NCBI GenBank assembly: GCA_022823365.1
Contig: JAJDXG010000056.1
Coordinates: forward strand, 124,001-188,000
Reading direction: 5' to 3'
DNA: 64,000 bases
Source of the DNA: Gemmatimonadota bacterium
GTDB lineage: Bacteria > Gemmatimonadota > Gemmatimonadetes > Longimicrobiales > Gaopeijiaceae
The notes beneath the pieces were generated by a model. It saw nothing but the letters and a program-made list of their open reading frames with translations. It was not told the origin of the DNA and did not search any database. Shown here one piece after another: positions 18,333 to 26,087 of this stretch (position 1 is the stretch's first letter; every line of letters starts with the position of its first letter). The position numbers were made by a program, and so were the translations under genes.

Positions 18333-19721
18333 GTACAACCGCTGCGCGATTTCGTTGGTGAGGTTGGGGTTGGCGTTGACGTCCTCGGGGGAAGGCGGCC
18401 AGCGCAGATGAATCCCCATCGCCTTGTTCTGGTCGAACCAGCGGTAGGGGAAGATCTCGTAGTAGCGCATGTCCTGCCAGCGCCGCATCTCCATCCAGAA
18501 CTCGGCCCTGCGTTCGTGCTGGAGCTGGGCCATGATCTCGCCCGAGTCCATGCTCGCGAAGTCACGCAGGTCCGAGATCGCGTGTCCCGTGGGCGGCCAG
18601 CCGCGCGACGCGTCGCCCCAGTCCCCGGACATCGTCCGGGTTCTCGCTGCCGCACGTGTATGATTGATCCACTCGACCGCGCCCGCCAGATCGCCGGCCA
18701 GCAGCCGGGACTCGGCGATGATGAGCATCGCCTCGGCGGCACGGCTGAGCGGGAGCGGAGTTTCGCGCGCGGTATACTTCAGGTTGTAGGAGCTGGTGCC
18801 GAGCGGCTCCTCGCGGGTTGTTTCCTCGTGCGCGATGCGGGGGTCCCAGTCTCCGGTCACGGGGTCCGGAAGGAAGAGATAGATCTCGTCGATCCGGTTG
18901 GTCCCGCCGTACGGACCTCCCAGGGAAGCCCCGGAGTTGGAGCCGCCGGGGGCTCCGAAGCGCAGCGAGACGTTGTAGTCGGGGGCCGTCGAAAGCGCCT
19001 GCCGGGCCGCCGATTCGGCCTGGTCGAACAGGCTGCGGTCCATGGTGCCCTGGAGGTGGGTGCGCTCGTAGTAGAGCGAGCGGTAGGCCCGCGCGACCTG
19101 TCCCATCGCGGCCGCGGCGAAGTTCGCATCCCCAGCGGATTGCGCGACCTGGGCGGCCTGCTGGAAGCGCTCGATGGACTCCGCGATCACGTCGATCGGG
19201 CCCCGCAGCTGATCCTCGGCGCCGTACACGATCACGTTGTAGTGATCGGCCATGGTGATGCGGGTCATCCCGCCGAAGAAGTGTGCGTGCGCGACGCCCA
19301 GGTCGTTGCCCCCGGCCGCCGAGAGGCGTTCGGCCACCTCGTCCGCGAGCCAGCGCGCCTGGGCGAGCCCGCGCCAGTGGCCTTCAACGGCGGAATTGGA
19401 CGCGAGCCGGTTTCCGCGCATGGCGTCGATGTTCTCGAGCTGCGTGGTGGGATGGAACAGCTCGTCGCTCAGGAGCCCATGGCGTGTCAGCAGGCTGGAG
19501 TAGGTGCCGGCGAGGTTGCCCTCCGGCGTGTTGGCCAGCGTCCCCAGTAGCTCTTTCCGCTCCAGGTCCTCGTCCAGCAGACTCGCAGGGTTGTCGACTT
19601 CGAGGAAGTCGCTGCACCCGAGGGCGGCGGTCAGCAGCAGTCCCGAAGCAAGGACCCCGAGACCCCTCTGGCGTCGTGTTCGCGTGATTCTTCCGGCATC
19701 AGGATTTCCGTTCTTCCTCAT
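18324..19721 (-). CDS. SusD/RagB-like outer-membrane nutrient-binding lipoprotein
   Basis: A 465-aa surface lipoprotein that caps a SusC transporter. The chosen ATG at 19721 (MRKNGNPDAG) has GGGAG seven bases upstream; the track's earlier ATG lacks one. The lipobox is TAALGC with Cys36, followed by SDFLEVDNPASLL, the typical SusD mature N-terminus. TPR-like helices follow (LAQARWLADEVAERL; AEAMLIIAESRLLAGDLAGAVEWIN), and RRAEFWMEMRRWQDMRYYEIF near the C-terminus is a strong SusD/RagB signature. It is encoded 58 bases after susC. The pair implies uptake of a glycan, peptide or other polymer fragment; the ligand cannot be read from the sequence. Confidence 0.93.
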   Translation of the reverse strand: MRKNGNPDAGRITRTRRQRGLGVLASGLLLTAALGCSDFLEVDNPASLLDEDLERKELLGTLANTPEGNLAGTYSSLLTRHGLLSDELFHPTTQLENIDAMRGNRLASNSAVEGHWRGLAQARWLADEVAERLSAAGGNDLGVAHAHFFGGMTRITMADHYNVIVYGAEDQLRGPIDVIAESIERFQQAAQVAQSAGDANFAAAAMGQVARAYRSLYYERTHLQGTMDRSLFDQAESAARQALSTAPDYNVSLRFGAPGGSNSGASLGGPYGGTNRIDEIYLFLPDPVTGDWDPRIAHEETTREEPLGTSSYNLKYTARETPLPLSRAAEAMLIIAESRLLAGDLAGAVEWINHTRAAARTRTMSGDWGDASRGWPPTGHAISDLRDFASMDSGEIMAQLQHERRAEFWMEMRRWQDMRYYEIFPYRWFDQNKAMGIHLRWPPSPEDVNANPNLTNEIAQRLYVN

Positions 19722-19779
19722 CGGTTGACTCCCTTGTCTCTCATGCAAGTTCATGATTGCCTCCGCATGTTCGGCCCGG

Positions 19780-22700
19780 TCAGAACTGGGCCCTGAGGGA
19801 GAAGACCAGACGGCGCGGAGCCGGCACTTTGAGGTAGTCGACGTTCTGCGTGAAGTAGCTGGCGCCGGCGGTGCCCGCTTCGATGCCGCGGGTGCCGGGG
19901 TCGATCCAGCCGTTCTTGGGCGAACTCAGGTAGTCGCTGAACACCTTGAGGTTCTTGGCCCCCACGCTGACCTGCGCGCTGGTGGCGGCGATGCGCTCGG
20001 CGAATGCGTCCGGCAACTGCCAGGACACCGTGAGCTCGGCCCAGCGCACGTAGTCGCCCGGATAGACAGTGTTGGTGATGACCCCGTTGTGCTTGCGGCC
20101 ATACTCGTCCACCAGCCGCTGCTTCTCCTCGACGGTGGCGGTGGGTTCGTTGAGCGTATACTCCAGGGTGGCCACCAGTGGGCCGTTGCCCAGCGCGTTG
20201 CGCAGGTGATCTGTCTCGTTCGAGACGATGAAGCCGCCCGCCGCCTCGAAGATGTTGCGGAAGGTGAAGCTCCCGAACTGCATGGCGCTGCGGACGTCGA
20301 CGGTCCAGTTGGGCTGAGGTCTGCCGATCACCGCCAGCGAGTCGGTCCCGTCGGCCGCCTTCAGGATGTTCGGAGCGATGTCGCGTCGGCTGCGGATCTC
20401 GTCGATGGGTCCGGACAGGACGTAGGGCTGGTTTGGATCGACGATGGGGGCGATCCAGATTCCGGGCCACATCCCTTCGTAGAGGGAATGGAACCGGCGC
20501 CGGCTGCCGAGACGCCGGTCGGGCTGCCCGCCCAGGTCGTCCGCCCACTGCTTCAGATAGGTGGGGCTTAGCGTCAGGTCCCAGGTAAAACTGGGGCTCT
20601 GCACCAGGCGTGCATCGGCGGTGAGTTCCAGCCCCCACGACTTGAGCGTGCCCAGGTTACGCAACTGGGAGCGGGTGAACCCGTCACCGGGCGACGGGGG
20701 CACCGGAAGCAGGGCATCGTTGGTGGTCTGGTTGAAGTAGACCAGCTCCATGCCGAAGCGGCCGTCCAGCAGGCCCGCCTCGATCGCCATCTCGATCTCG
20801 GTGGAGCGTTCGGGCTTGAGTTCCGGGTTGCCGAGGTTCTGGGGCGTAAGGTAGCCGCCGATGACGCTGCTGCTAGGGCTCCAGGTGCGCTGGGCGTCGA
20901 AGGCGCCCGGCTGGAGGCCGGAGGCTCCCAGCGCCGCGCGCAGCCTCAACTCGTTCATCCAGCCGACGTTCCAGAAGTCGTACTCGGAGACGACCCAGGA
21001 TACGCCGGCCTTGGGATAGACCTGCAGGCCGAAGTCCTCACCGAAGGCCGAGTTGCCGTCCGCGCGCACGCCGCCGGTCAGGAACAGCCGGTCGTCGAGC
21101 CCGACCTGACCCTGGACGAATAGGCCCGCGTTGATGACCTCCTCGTAACCTTCGCTGACGCCCGTGATCTGGGCGCCGCCGCTGAGGGTCTTGAGGGTAG
21201 GGGAGCCGAACTCGCGCACGGAAGCAAGCTCGTACGCCTGCACCTCGCGGAAGCTCTGGCCGCCCACGGTCACGTTTCCGACCATCCCGTCGCTGATCTG
21301 GGTTTCCCAGTGGGTGCTGAAGTCCAGCGTCGTGGTGGCGAACCTCGAATTCCTCACCCGCTTGTAGCCGGTGACCGACTCCGCGACCACGCCCTGGGGA
21401 AAGAACTCGCTGAAGCGCGAGTCGATGAAGTTGTGTCCTACCTGCAGGGTGGAGCTGAGACCGTCGGCCCACTGGTAGACCAGCGAGCCGTTCAGCATGG
21501 TGTTTACGGACTCCTGGAAGTTCTCCGTAATGCGGCTGGCCAGGAGCGGCGTGTAGGCGCCGTGGGGGTTGGTCTCGGTCGCACGCAGCGGATTACCCAG
21601 CATGAGGTTGCCGAAGAGGTCGCCCCAGCCGGGGGTGGCCGTCCTGAGATTGCGCCGAACGACGTTGACCCCGACCTGGCTGGTCAGCTTCTCGGTGTGC
21701 GTGAAATCGAAGGAGGCACGCACGGACTGGTTCGCCAGTTCGTTGTTGGGTGAGGGATTCCTCTCGTCCATCAGGCGTCCGGACAGGTAGTAGCGCAGAC
21801 CGGGTGTCCCGCCCCGAACGGAAAGGTTGTAGTTCTGGTGGTACCCCAACACCGCATTCTCCTCCCAGGGACTGTCGCAGAGGAGCTGGTGCTCGGCGCG
21901 GTTGTATCCGCAGTTGTCCGGGAAGTCGCGCGGGAAGGCGAGGTGCTGGAGGTCGGTGGAGAAGGCGTACACCGGCGCGCCGGTCTGTCCGCGCTTGGTG
22001 AAGATCTGGATCACCCCGCTCGATGCCTCGGTGCCGTAGAGGGTGGCGGCGGCGGCGCCCCTGATGACTTCCACGCGGTCGATGTCCTGCGGGTTGATGT
22101 CCTGCAATCGGTCGGTGGTCGCGGACGATGCGTCTTCGGTTGCGTTGTCCAGCCGCACGCCGTCCACGTAGATGAGAGGACTCTGCCGCTGGCTGATGCT
22201 CGACGTGCCCCGCAGCACGATGGCGCTGCCCGCGCCGGTCTGACCTCCCGAGATCAGGCCGCGTGCCCCGGCGAGCCGCCCGACCAGCGCGTCGGAAAGG
22301 CTGGTGATGGGCGCGATCGCGAGTTCGTCAGAGGTGACCGAGGTAATGGTCTGTCCCAACCGGCGCCGCTGGGTGGGCGCGCCGGTTCCGGTCACCACGA
22401 TCTCGTCCAGGTTCAGGGCCACCTCCTGGAGTTGGAAGTTGGCCTCGGCGGTCTGATCGACCGTGACTGTGACCTCCACGGTGGCTGCGGCGAAACCGAT
22501 GCGCTCGACCCGCACCGTATGGATGCCCGCGTTGACGCCCAGCAGGAGGTAGCGGCCGTTGGAAGCCGAGAGGGCTCCCATGTTCAGCTCGGGGATGAAG
22601 ACCTGGGCCGAGGAGATGGGCTGTCCGGTGGCGGCGTTGGTGACGAGCCCCGTGATCTGACCCTGCTGAGCGGCCAGGGGGGCGGCCAGCAGGAGGGCGA

Positions 22701-22782
22701 GGCCCAGGACGGCGGCATGCACTGAAGCCGCGCGCCGGCCTGGCAGCGCCGGGTTACTGGTGGCGAACGTCATGTCTCTCAT
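19780..22782 (-). CDS. SusC/RagA-family TonB-dependent outer-membrane transporter
   Basis: A 1000-aa receptor starting at ATG 22782 (MRDMTFATSN), with a perfect AGGAGG six bases upstream inside the end of the DUF1592 gene. After the signal peptide (LALLLAAPLAAQQ) comes a carboxypeptidase-D-like N-terminal domain (GQITGLVTNAATGQPISSAQ). A TonB-box-like EIVVTGTG follows, then a plug domain (ITSLSDALVGRLAG, PLIYVDGVRLDN, IDRVEVIRGAAAATLYGTEA). The rest is a 22-strand-type beta barrel ending RRLVFSLRAQF, with the terminal Phe expected for BAM-assembled barrels. It is coupled to DUF1592 by ATGA. The track ORF adds 123 residues of shadow at the N-terminus. Confidence 0.95.
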   Translation of the reverse strand: MRDMTFATSNPALPGRRAASVHAAVLGLALLLAAPLAAQQGQITGLVTNAATGQPISSAQVFIPELNMGALSASNGRYLLLGVNAGIHTVRVERIGFAAATVEVTVTVDQTAEANFQLQEVALNLDEIVVTGTGAPTQRRRLGQTITSVTSDELAIAPITSLSDALVGRLAGARGLISGGQTGAGSAIVLRGTSSISQRQSPLIYVDGVRLDNATEDASSATTDRLQDINPQDIDRVEVIRGAAAATLYGTEASSGVIQIFTKRGQTGAPVYAFSTDLQHLAFPRDFPDNCGYNRAEHQLLCDSPWEENAVLGYHQNYNLSVRGGTPGLRYYLSGRLMDERNPSPNNELANQSVRASFDFTHTEKLTSQVGVNVVRRNLRTATPGWGDLFGNLMLGNPLRATETNPHGAYTPLLASRITENFQESVNTMLNGSLVYQWADGLSSTLQVGHNFIDSRFSEFFPQGVVAESVTGYKRVRNSRFATTTLDFSTHWETQISDGMVGNVTVGGQSFREVQAYELASVREFGSPTLKTLSGGAQITGVSEGYEEVINAGLFVQGQVGLDDRLFLTGGVRADGNSAFGEDFGLQVYPKAGVSWVVSEYDFWNVGWMNELRLRAALGASGLQPGAFDAQRTWSPSSSVIGGYLTPQNLGNPELKPERSTEIEMAIEAGLLDGRFGMELVYFNQTTNDALLPVPPSPGDGFTRSQLRNLGTLKSWGLELTADARLVQSPSFTWDLTLSPTYLKQWADDLGGQPDRRLGSRRRFHSLYEGMWPGIWIAPIVDPNQPYVLSGPIDEIRSRRDIAPNILKAADGTDSLAVIGRPQPNWTVDVRSAMQFGSFTFRNIFEAAGGFIVSNETDHLRNALGNGPLVATLEYTLNEPTATVEEKQRLVDEYGRKHNGVITNTVYPGDYVRWAELTVSWQLPDAFAERIAATSAQVSVGAKNLKVFSDYLSSPKNGWIDPGTRGIEAGTAGASYFTQNVDYLKVPAPRRLVFSLRAQF

Positions 22783-25226
22783 TGAACCTCCTGGGTTTGT
22801 CGCATGCGGAAGGGAGCGCTCCTCACGACTCCTACCACGATCGACGAGATGCTGTAGTTTCTGTCCGCCGCCGCCCGCGTGATGGCGCGTATGGTCGGCT
22901 GATCGAGATGGTCGGCGGGCCGCCCGATCGCGTACGAGAGCAGATGCTCGGTGAAGTTGCGGGCGAGCGGGATCGGACGTTTGAGAAGCACCGCCGCCAG
23001 TTCGGAGGGCGAACTCAGGGCGGTGCCGTCGTAGAAGGTGCCGCGGGTGTCGAGCGGGGCCATGTTCTCCCGCACCCGCCAGCGCCCGGTCACGTCGAAG
23101 TTGTCGAGCGCGAGGCCGATGGGATCGATGAAGTTGTGGCAGGAGCTGCATACAGGGCTAGACCGGTGCAGCTCCATGCGCTCGCGCGTGGTCAGGATGC
23201 GGTCTCCGTCCGCGTCCGGGCTTCCTTCAAGGGTGGGGACGTTGGGCGGTGGGGGCGGCGGGGGCGTCCCCATCAGCACCTCCATCACCCATTTGCCGCG
23301 CAACACGGGCGAGGTCCGGCCCGACATGGAAGTGAGGTGCAGGATGCTCCCGTGGCCGAGCACGCCCCGGCGCCGACCGTCCGGATAGCGCACCAGGCGG
23401 AAGTCGTCACCCTGGAAGTCGGCTTCGATCCCGTAGTGCCGCGCGAGTCGCTGGTTCAGGAAGGTGAAGTCCGCGTCGAGCAGTTCGAGCAGGCTCCGGT
23501 CCTCCCGAACCAGGTAGTCGAAGAGCAGCTCGGTCTCCCGCACCATGGCATCGGCCAGTTGCTGCGAGAAGTCGGGGTAGAGGTAGGACTCCGGCCAGAC
23601 CTTGCCCACGTCCTGCAGCCTCAGCCACTGGTGGGCAAAGCGGGTGGCGAGGGTCTCGGAGCGCGGATCCCGCAGCATGCGTTCGACCTGCGCCTCCAGC
23701 ACCTCCGGATCCGAGAGCCGGCCGCTCCCGGCGACCTCGAGCAACTCCTCGTCGGGCACGGTGGCCCAAAGGAAGAACGAGAGCCGGGTGGCGAGGTCGA
23801 TGTCGCTCAGGGGATAACCCTCGCCCGCCTGGGTGCCGGCGGGCTCGCGCTCCAGCCGGAAGACGAACTCCGGGGACACGAGAATCGCCTGCAGGCCCAT
23901 CTGCACCCCGGCTTCGAAGCCCTCCTGGGCCGCCGCCGCGTCGTAGAAGCGCATCAGGTCGGCGATGTCGTCGGCCGTAGGCGGCCGGCGGTGGGCGCGC
24001 CCGGCGAGCCGCGAGAGGATCGACCGCGCGCAGGGACGCGCTTCTGCGCGAACGGATGGACGGCAGGTGAAGATCCGCCGCCGGCTCTCGGACTCAGCCA
24101 CCCCGGAGACGTTGGCTGGGCCCGTGATCAGCAGCTCCTTCAGGTGCGTGAGGCCCGTGACCCCGTAGCTGCCTCCCGCCGTACCCGCGGCCGACCACGC
24201 GGCGGGGCTGAAGCGGTCCTCATAGGGTCCCTCGATGACGTTGACGAACGCTGCCGAGACCTTGCGCTGGCCGGCGCGCACGAAGATTGGTTCGGTCTCG
24301 ATGGCGGGCACGGTGCGCACGGCGTTGTACTCGAGCCTGAGGAGCGCGGCCGGTTCCCCGTCGATGGAGATGTCGACGTCCTCGGCGGCGACCTGGTTGC
24401 CGCTGCCGAACTCCGTTTCCACCCGGAAGACGTACTCGCCGTCCGCGGGGAAGTCGTGCGTCACCACCATCCCGCCGCGGGTGCCGAAGGGCGCTCCCTC
24501 GACCTGTTCCCAGGCATGCTGCGACACCTCGAGCGGGTTGCGGTGCTTGGTGGTGGAGGACAGGGCCAGCGCGTTTCCGATGGCGAGACGGCTGACGTCG
24601 ATGGCCGCCTTCAGGTATGAGTCCAGCAGGGTGGTCGAGAGGCCCTGGGCGGCGGACATGTTGTCGAAGCTTCCCACCAGCAGATCTTCGGGGAGCCAGT
24701 TGTCCGCGTTCACCTCGAGCCCCAGGAGTTCGTGAATGACGCGCTCGTATTCGGGCCGGCTGAGCCGCTGAAACCGCCGCGTGCCCACATTGGGAGCCGC
24801 TCGGGCGACCTCGTCCACGGACGACTCGAGCGTTTCGACCAGCGACCGCAGGGTATCGGCCGACGGCCGCGGAATCCCGGGCGGCGGCATCATCCCCGCC
24901 CGCAGCTTGCGGATCATCTTCTCGGCGGTTTCGCGCTCCTCCGGGGCCTGCTCCACGGCGAAGTGCTGCAGCGAGAGGTTGCCCGTGAGGAGCGCGTCGT
25001 TGTGGCAGACGACGCAGTATTGCCGTACTACGGCCGTGAGCGCGGGTGACGGCAGCGGGGGGGAGGGAGCCGCCGGGAACCCTGTCGCGAACAAGACCTC
25101 CGAGCCCGCAGGGCTCTGGAAGGATGCGGTTCGAACGACGTCGGGTGTGCCGGCGCCCAGAATGAGCCCAAGGCCGGCCAGGGACCACGTTGCGAGGAGA
25201 ACCGAGCCCTGGGAAAGTCGCTGCAT
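22779..25226 (-). CDS. Planctomycete-type haem c protein (PSCyt1/DUF1587/1595/1592/1588/1585)
   Basis: An 815-aa exported cytochrome-like protein from ATG 25226 (MQRLSQGSVLLATW), with GAGGA upstream and a signal peptide. The haem site CVVCH lies at 71-75 with MMPPPG about 45 residues later, the pattern of PSCyt1 domains. Then follow DUF1587 (FQRLSRPEYERVIHELLGLEV), a beta-rich insert resembling a carbohydrate-binding module (about 250-345), DUF1595, DUF1592 (LATRLSFFLWATVPDEELLE), DUF1588 (GVLGHGSILHLTSMSGRTSP) and DUF1585 with a second CxxCH (CSSCH, 693-697). The family is widespread in Planctomycetes with proposed roles in oxidative attack on complex substrates, unproven. It is the first gene of the operon and overlaps susC. 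Confidence 0.92.
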   Translation of the reverse strand: MQRLSQGSVLLATWSLAGLGLILGAGTPDVVRTASFQSPAGSEVLFATGFPAAPSPPLPSPALTAVVRQYCVVCHNDALLTGNLSLQHFAVEQAPEERETAEKMIRKLRAGMMPPPGIPRPSADTLRSLVETLESSVDEVARAAPNVGTRRFQRLSRPEYERVIHELLGLEVNADNWLPEDLLVGSFDNMSAAQGLSTTLLDSYLKAAIDVSRLAIGNALALSSTTKHRNPLEVSQHAWEQVEGAPFGTRGGMVVTHDFPADGEYVFRVETEFGSGNQVAAEDVDISIDGEPAALLRLEYNAVRTVPAIETEPIFVRAGQRKVSAAFVNVIEGPYEDRFSPAAWSAAGTAGGSYGVTGLTHLKELLITGPANVSGVAESESRRRIFTCRPSVRAEARPCARSILSRLAGRAHRRPPTADDIADLMRFYDAAAAQEGFEAGVQMGLQAILVSPEFVFRLEREPAGTQAGEGYPLSDIDLATRLSFFLWATVPDEELLEVAGSGRLSDPEVLEAQVERMLRDPRSETLATRFAHQWLRLQDVGKVWPESYLYPDFSQQLADAMVRETELLFDYLVREDRSLLELLDADFTFLNQRLARHYGIEADFQGDDFRLVRYPDGRRRGVLGHGSILHLTSMSGRTSPVLRGKWVMEVLMGTPPPPPPPNVPTLEGSPDADGDRILTTRERMELHRSSPVCSSCHNFIDPIGLALDNFDVTGRWRVRENMAPLDTRGTFYDGTALSSPSELAAVLLKRPIPLARNFTEHLLSYAIGRPADHLDQPTIRAITRAAADRNYSISSIVVGVVRSAPFRMRQTQEVQ

Positions 25227-25442
25227 ACGCTGTCCTCGAGACCGTCGGGAGAGGTCTGCTCCGTATCCGCAGCCACACACCGCCCCCTTAGCCCATAACT
25301 AATACGTTGCGCGAGGCTTCACCGCACGGGTCGCGAGGAGATTGGCGCACAGGAAGATCGGCCCAATGGAGGTGGCGAACGCCCCTGAACCGGTCGAACC
25401 GGGGGGGTCCGATCTCACGGGCGCGCGCGGCAAATTGCAGCG

Positions 25443-25471
25443 TTGACGTCGTGGTTATACCACGGTATTAT
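25443..25471 (+). promoter_or_regulatory. Sigma-70-type promoter of the toxin-antitoxin pair
   Basis: TTGACG, 17 bases, then TATTAT: five of six matches at each element with ideal spacing. The expected start of transcription, about seven bases after the -10, falls on the A of the antitoxin ATG (25478). No Shine-Dalgarno sequence precedes that ATG, so the mRNA is probably leaderless. Confidence 0.7.
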
Positions 25472-25479
25472 CATGGTAT
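25451..25479. promoter_or_regulatory. Candidate antitoxin operator overlapping the -10
   Basis: Overlapping inverted repeats GTGGT-TAT-ACCAC (25451-25463) and ATACC-AC-GGTAT (25457-25468) are followed by an imperfect direct repeat CACGGTAT / CATGGTAT with an 11-base period. This is the helical spacing expected for a ribbon-helix-helix repressor, and it covers the -10 and start codon, which fits autorepression by the antitoxin. Confidence 0.55.
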
Positions 25480-25711
25480 GAAAACCGCGATTTCTCTCTC
25501 GGATGAGTTGTTCGCATCTGCCGACGCCCTGGCGAAACGCCTGAGGGTGTCGCGAAGCGAACTCTACGCGACCGCTGTTGCGGAGTACGTGGCGAAGCAC
25601 CGGGAAGCAGACGTCACCGCACGGCTCAATGCCGTATACGCGGACCTTCCGAGCGGGCTCGATCCGGCCCTTCGCCGGGCTCAGGCGCGTTCGATCGCCG
25701 AAGAATGGTAG
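25478..25711 (+). CDS. Ribbon-helix-helix antitoxin (MazE-like)
   Basis: A 77-aa antitoxin: MKTAISLSDELFASADALAK is the N-terminal strand and helix of a ribbon-helix-helix DNA-binding domain, followed by RLRVSRSELYATAVAEYV. The acidic/basic C-terminal half would wrap the toxin. The ATG at 25478 is chosen because the RHH strand starts right after it; the track ORF begins 171 bases earlier without reason. It overlaps the toxin start by seven bases. It is likely leaderless and autoregulated (see promoter and operator). RHH antitoxins of this type pair with MazF/PemK toxins. Confidence 0.88.
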   Translation: MKTAISLSDELFASADALAKRLRVSRSELYATAVAEYVAKHREADVTARLNAVYADLPSGLDPALRRAQARSIAEEW

Positions 25712-26049
25712 TTGCGCGACGGGAAATCTGGTGGGCGGACCTGGAGGAGCCGCGCGGATCCGAACCCGGCTACCGCCGTCCCATCCTGGTCGTTCAGGCC
25801 GATGCATTCAACCGAAGCAGGCTCCGGACGGTGATTGGCGTGGCCCTGACGTCCAGGACACGCTATCTCGACGCTCCGGGCAATGTGCTCCTGCCGGCGG
25901 CCGAAACGGGGTTGCCGAGGGACTCCGTCGCCAACGTGACCCAGCTCGTGACCGTGGATGAGGACTACCTCGCCGAGTGCTCGGGACAGATTCCAGCAGT
26001 GCTCATGAGCCGAATTGAGGCGGGTCTCCGCCTGGTCATGGCTCTGTGA
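25705..26049 (+). CDS. MazF/PemK-family endoribonuclease toxin
   Basis: A 114-aa toxin predicted to cleave mRNA at short motifs. The MazF core is visible: REIWWADLEEPRGSEPGYRR (conserved GEIWWADL strand with the catalytic-region Arg), PILVVQADAFNRSRL, IGVALTSRT, and a C-terminal DSVANVTQLVTVDEDYL with the catalytic Ser/Thr region. The ATG lies inside the last codons of the antitoxin gene, so translation is coupled. Downstream, the convergent glycosidase gene ends 36 bases away across a nested hairpin. Sequence length and motifs are intact, so it looks functional. Cleavage specificity is not predictable. Confidence 0.92.
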   Translation: MVVARREIWWADLEEPRGSEPGYRRPILVVQADAFNRSRLRTVIGVALTSRTRYLDAPGNVLLPAAETGLPRDSVANVTQLVTVDEDYLAECSGQIPAVLMSRIEAGLRLVMAL

Positions 26050-26087
26050 GCGGCAATATGCCCGGGCATCGGGGTCAGCGACCGCTC
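26048..26087. terminator. Nested hairpin between convergent genes
   Basis: GAGCGG (26048-26053) pairs with CCGCTC (26082-26087) and encloses the perfect palindrome ATGCCCGGGCAT (26058-26069). It fills exactly the gap between the mazF stop and the glycosidase stop. No T tract follows. Confidence 0.4.

Noticed and set aside
25293-25306. AT-rich patch as promoter of the DUF1592 operon
   Set aside because: A weak -10-like sequence is present on the minus strand, but no acceptable -35 at 16-18 bases was found.
25307-25477. N-terminal extension of the antitoxin
   Set aside because: It spans the promoter and operator; the RHH domain starts at ATG 25478.
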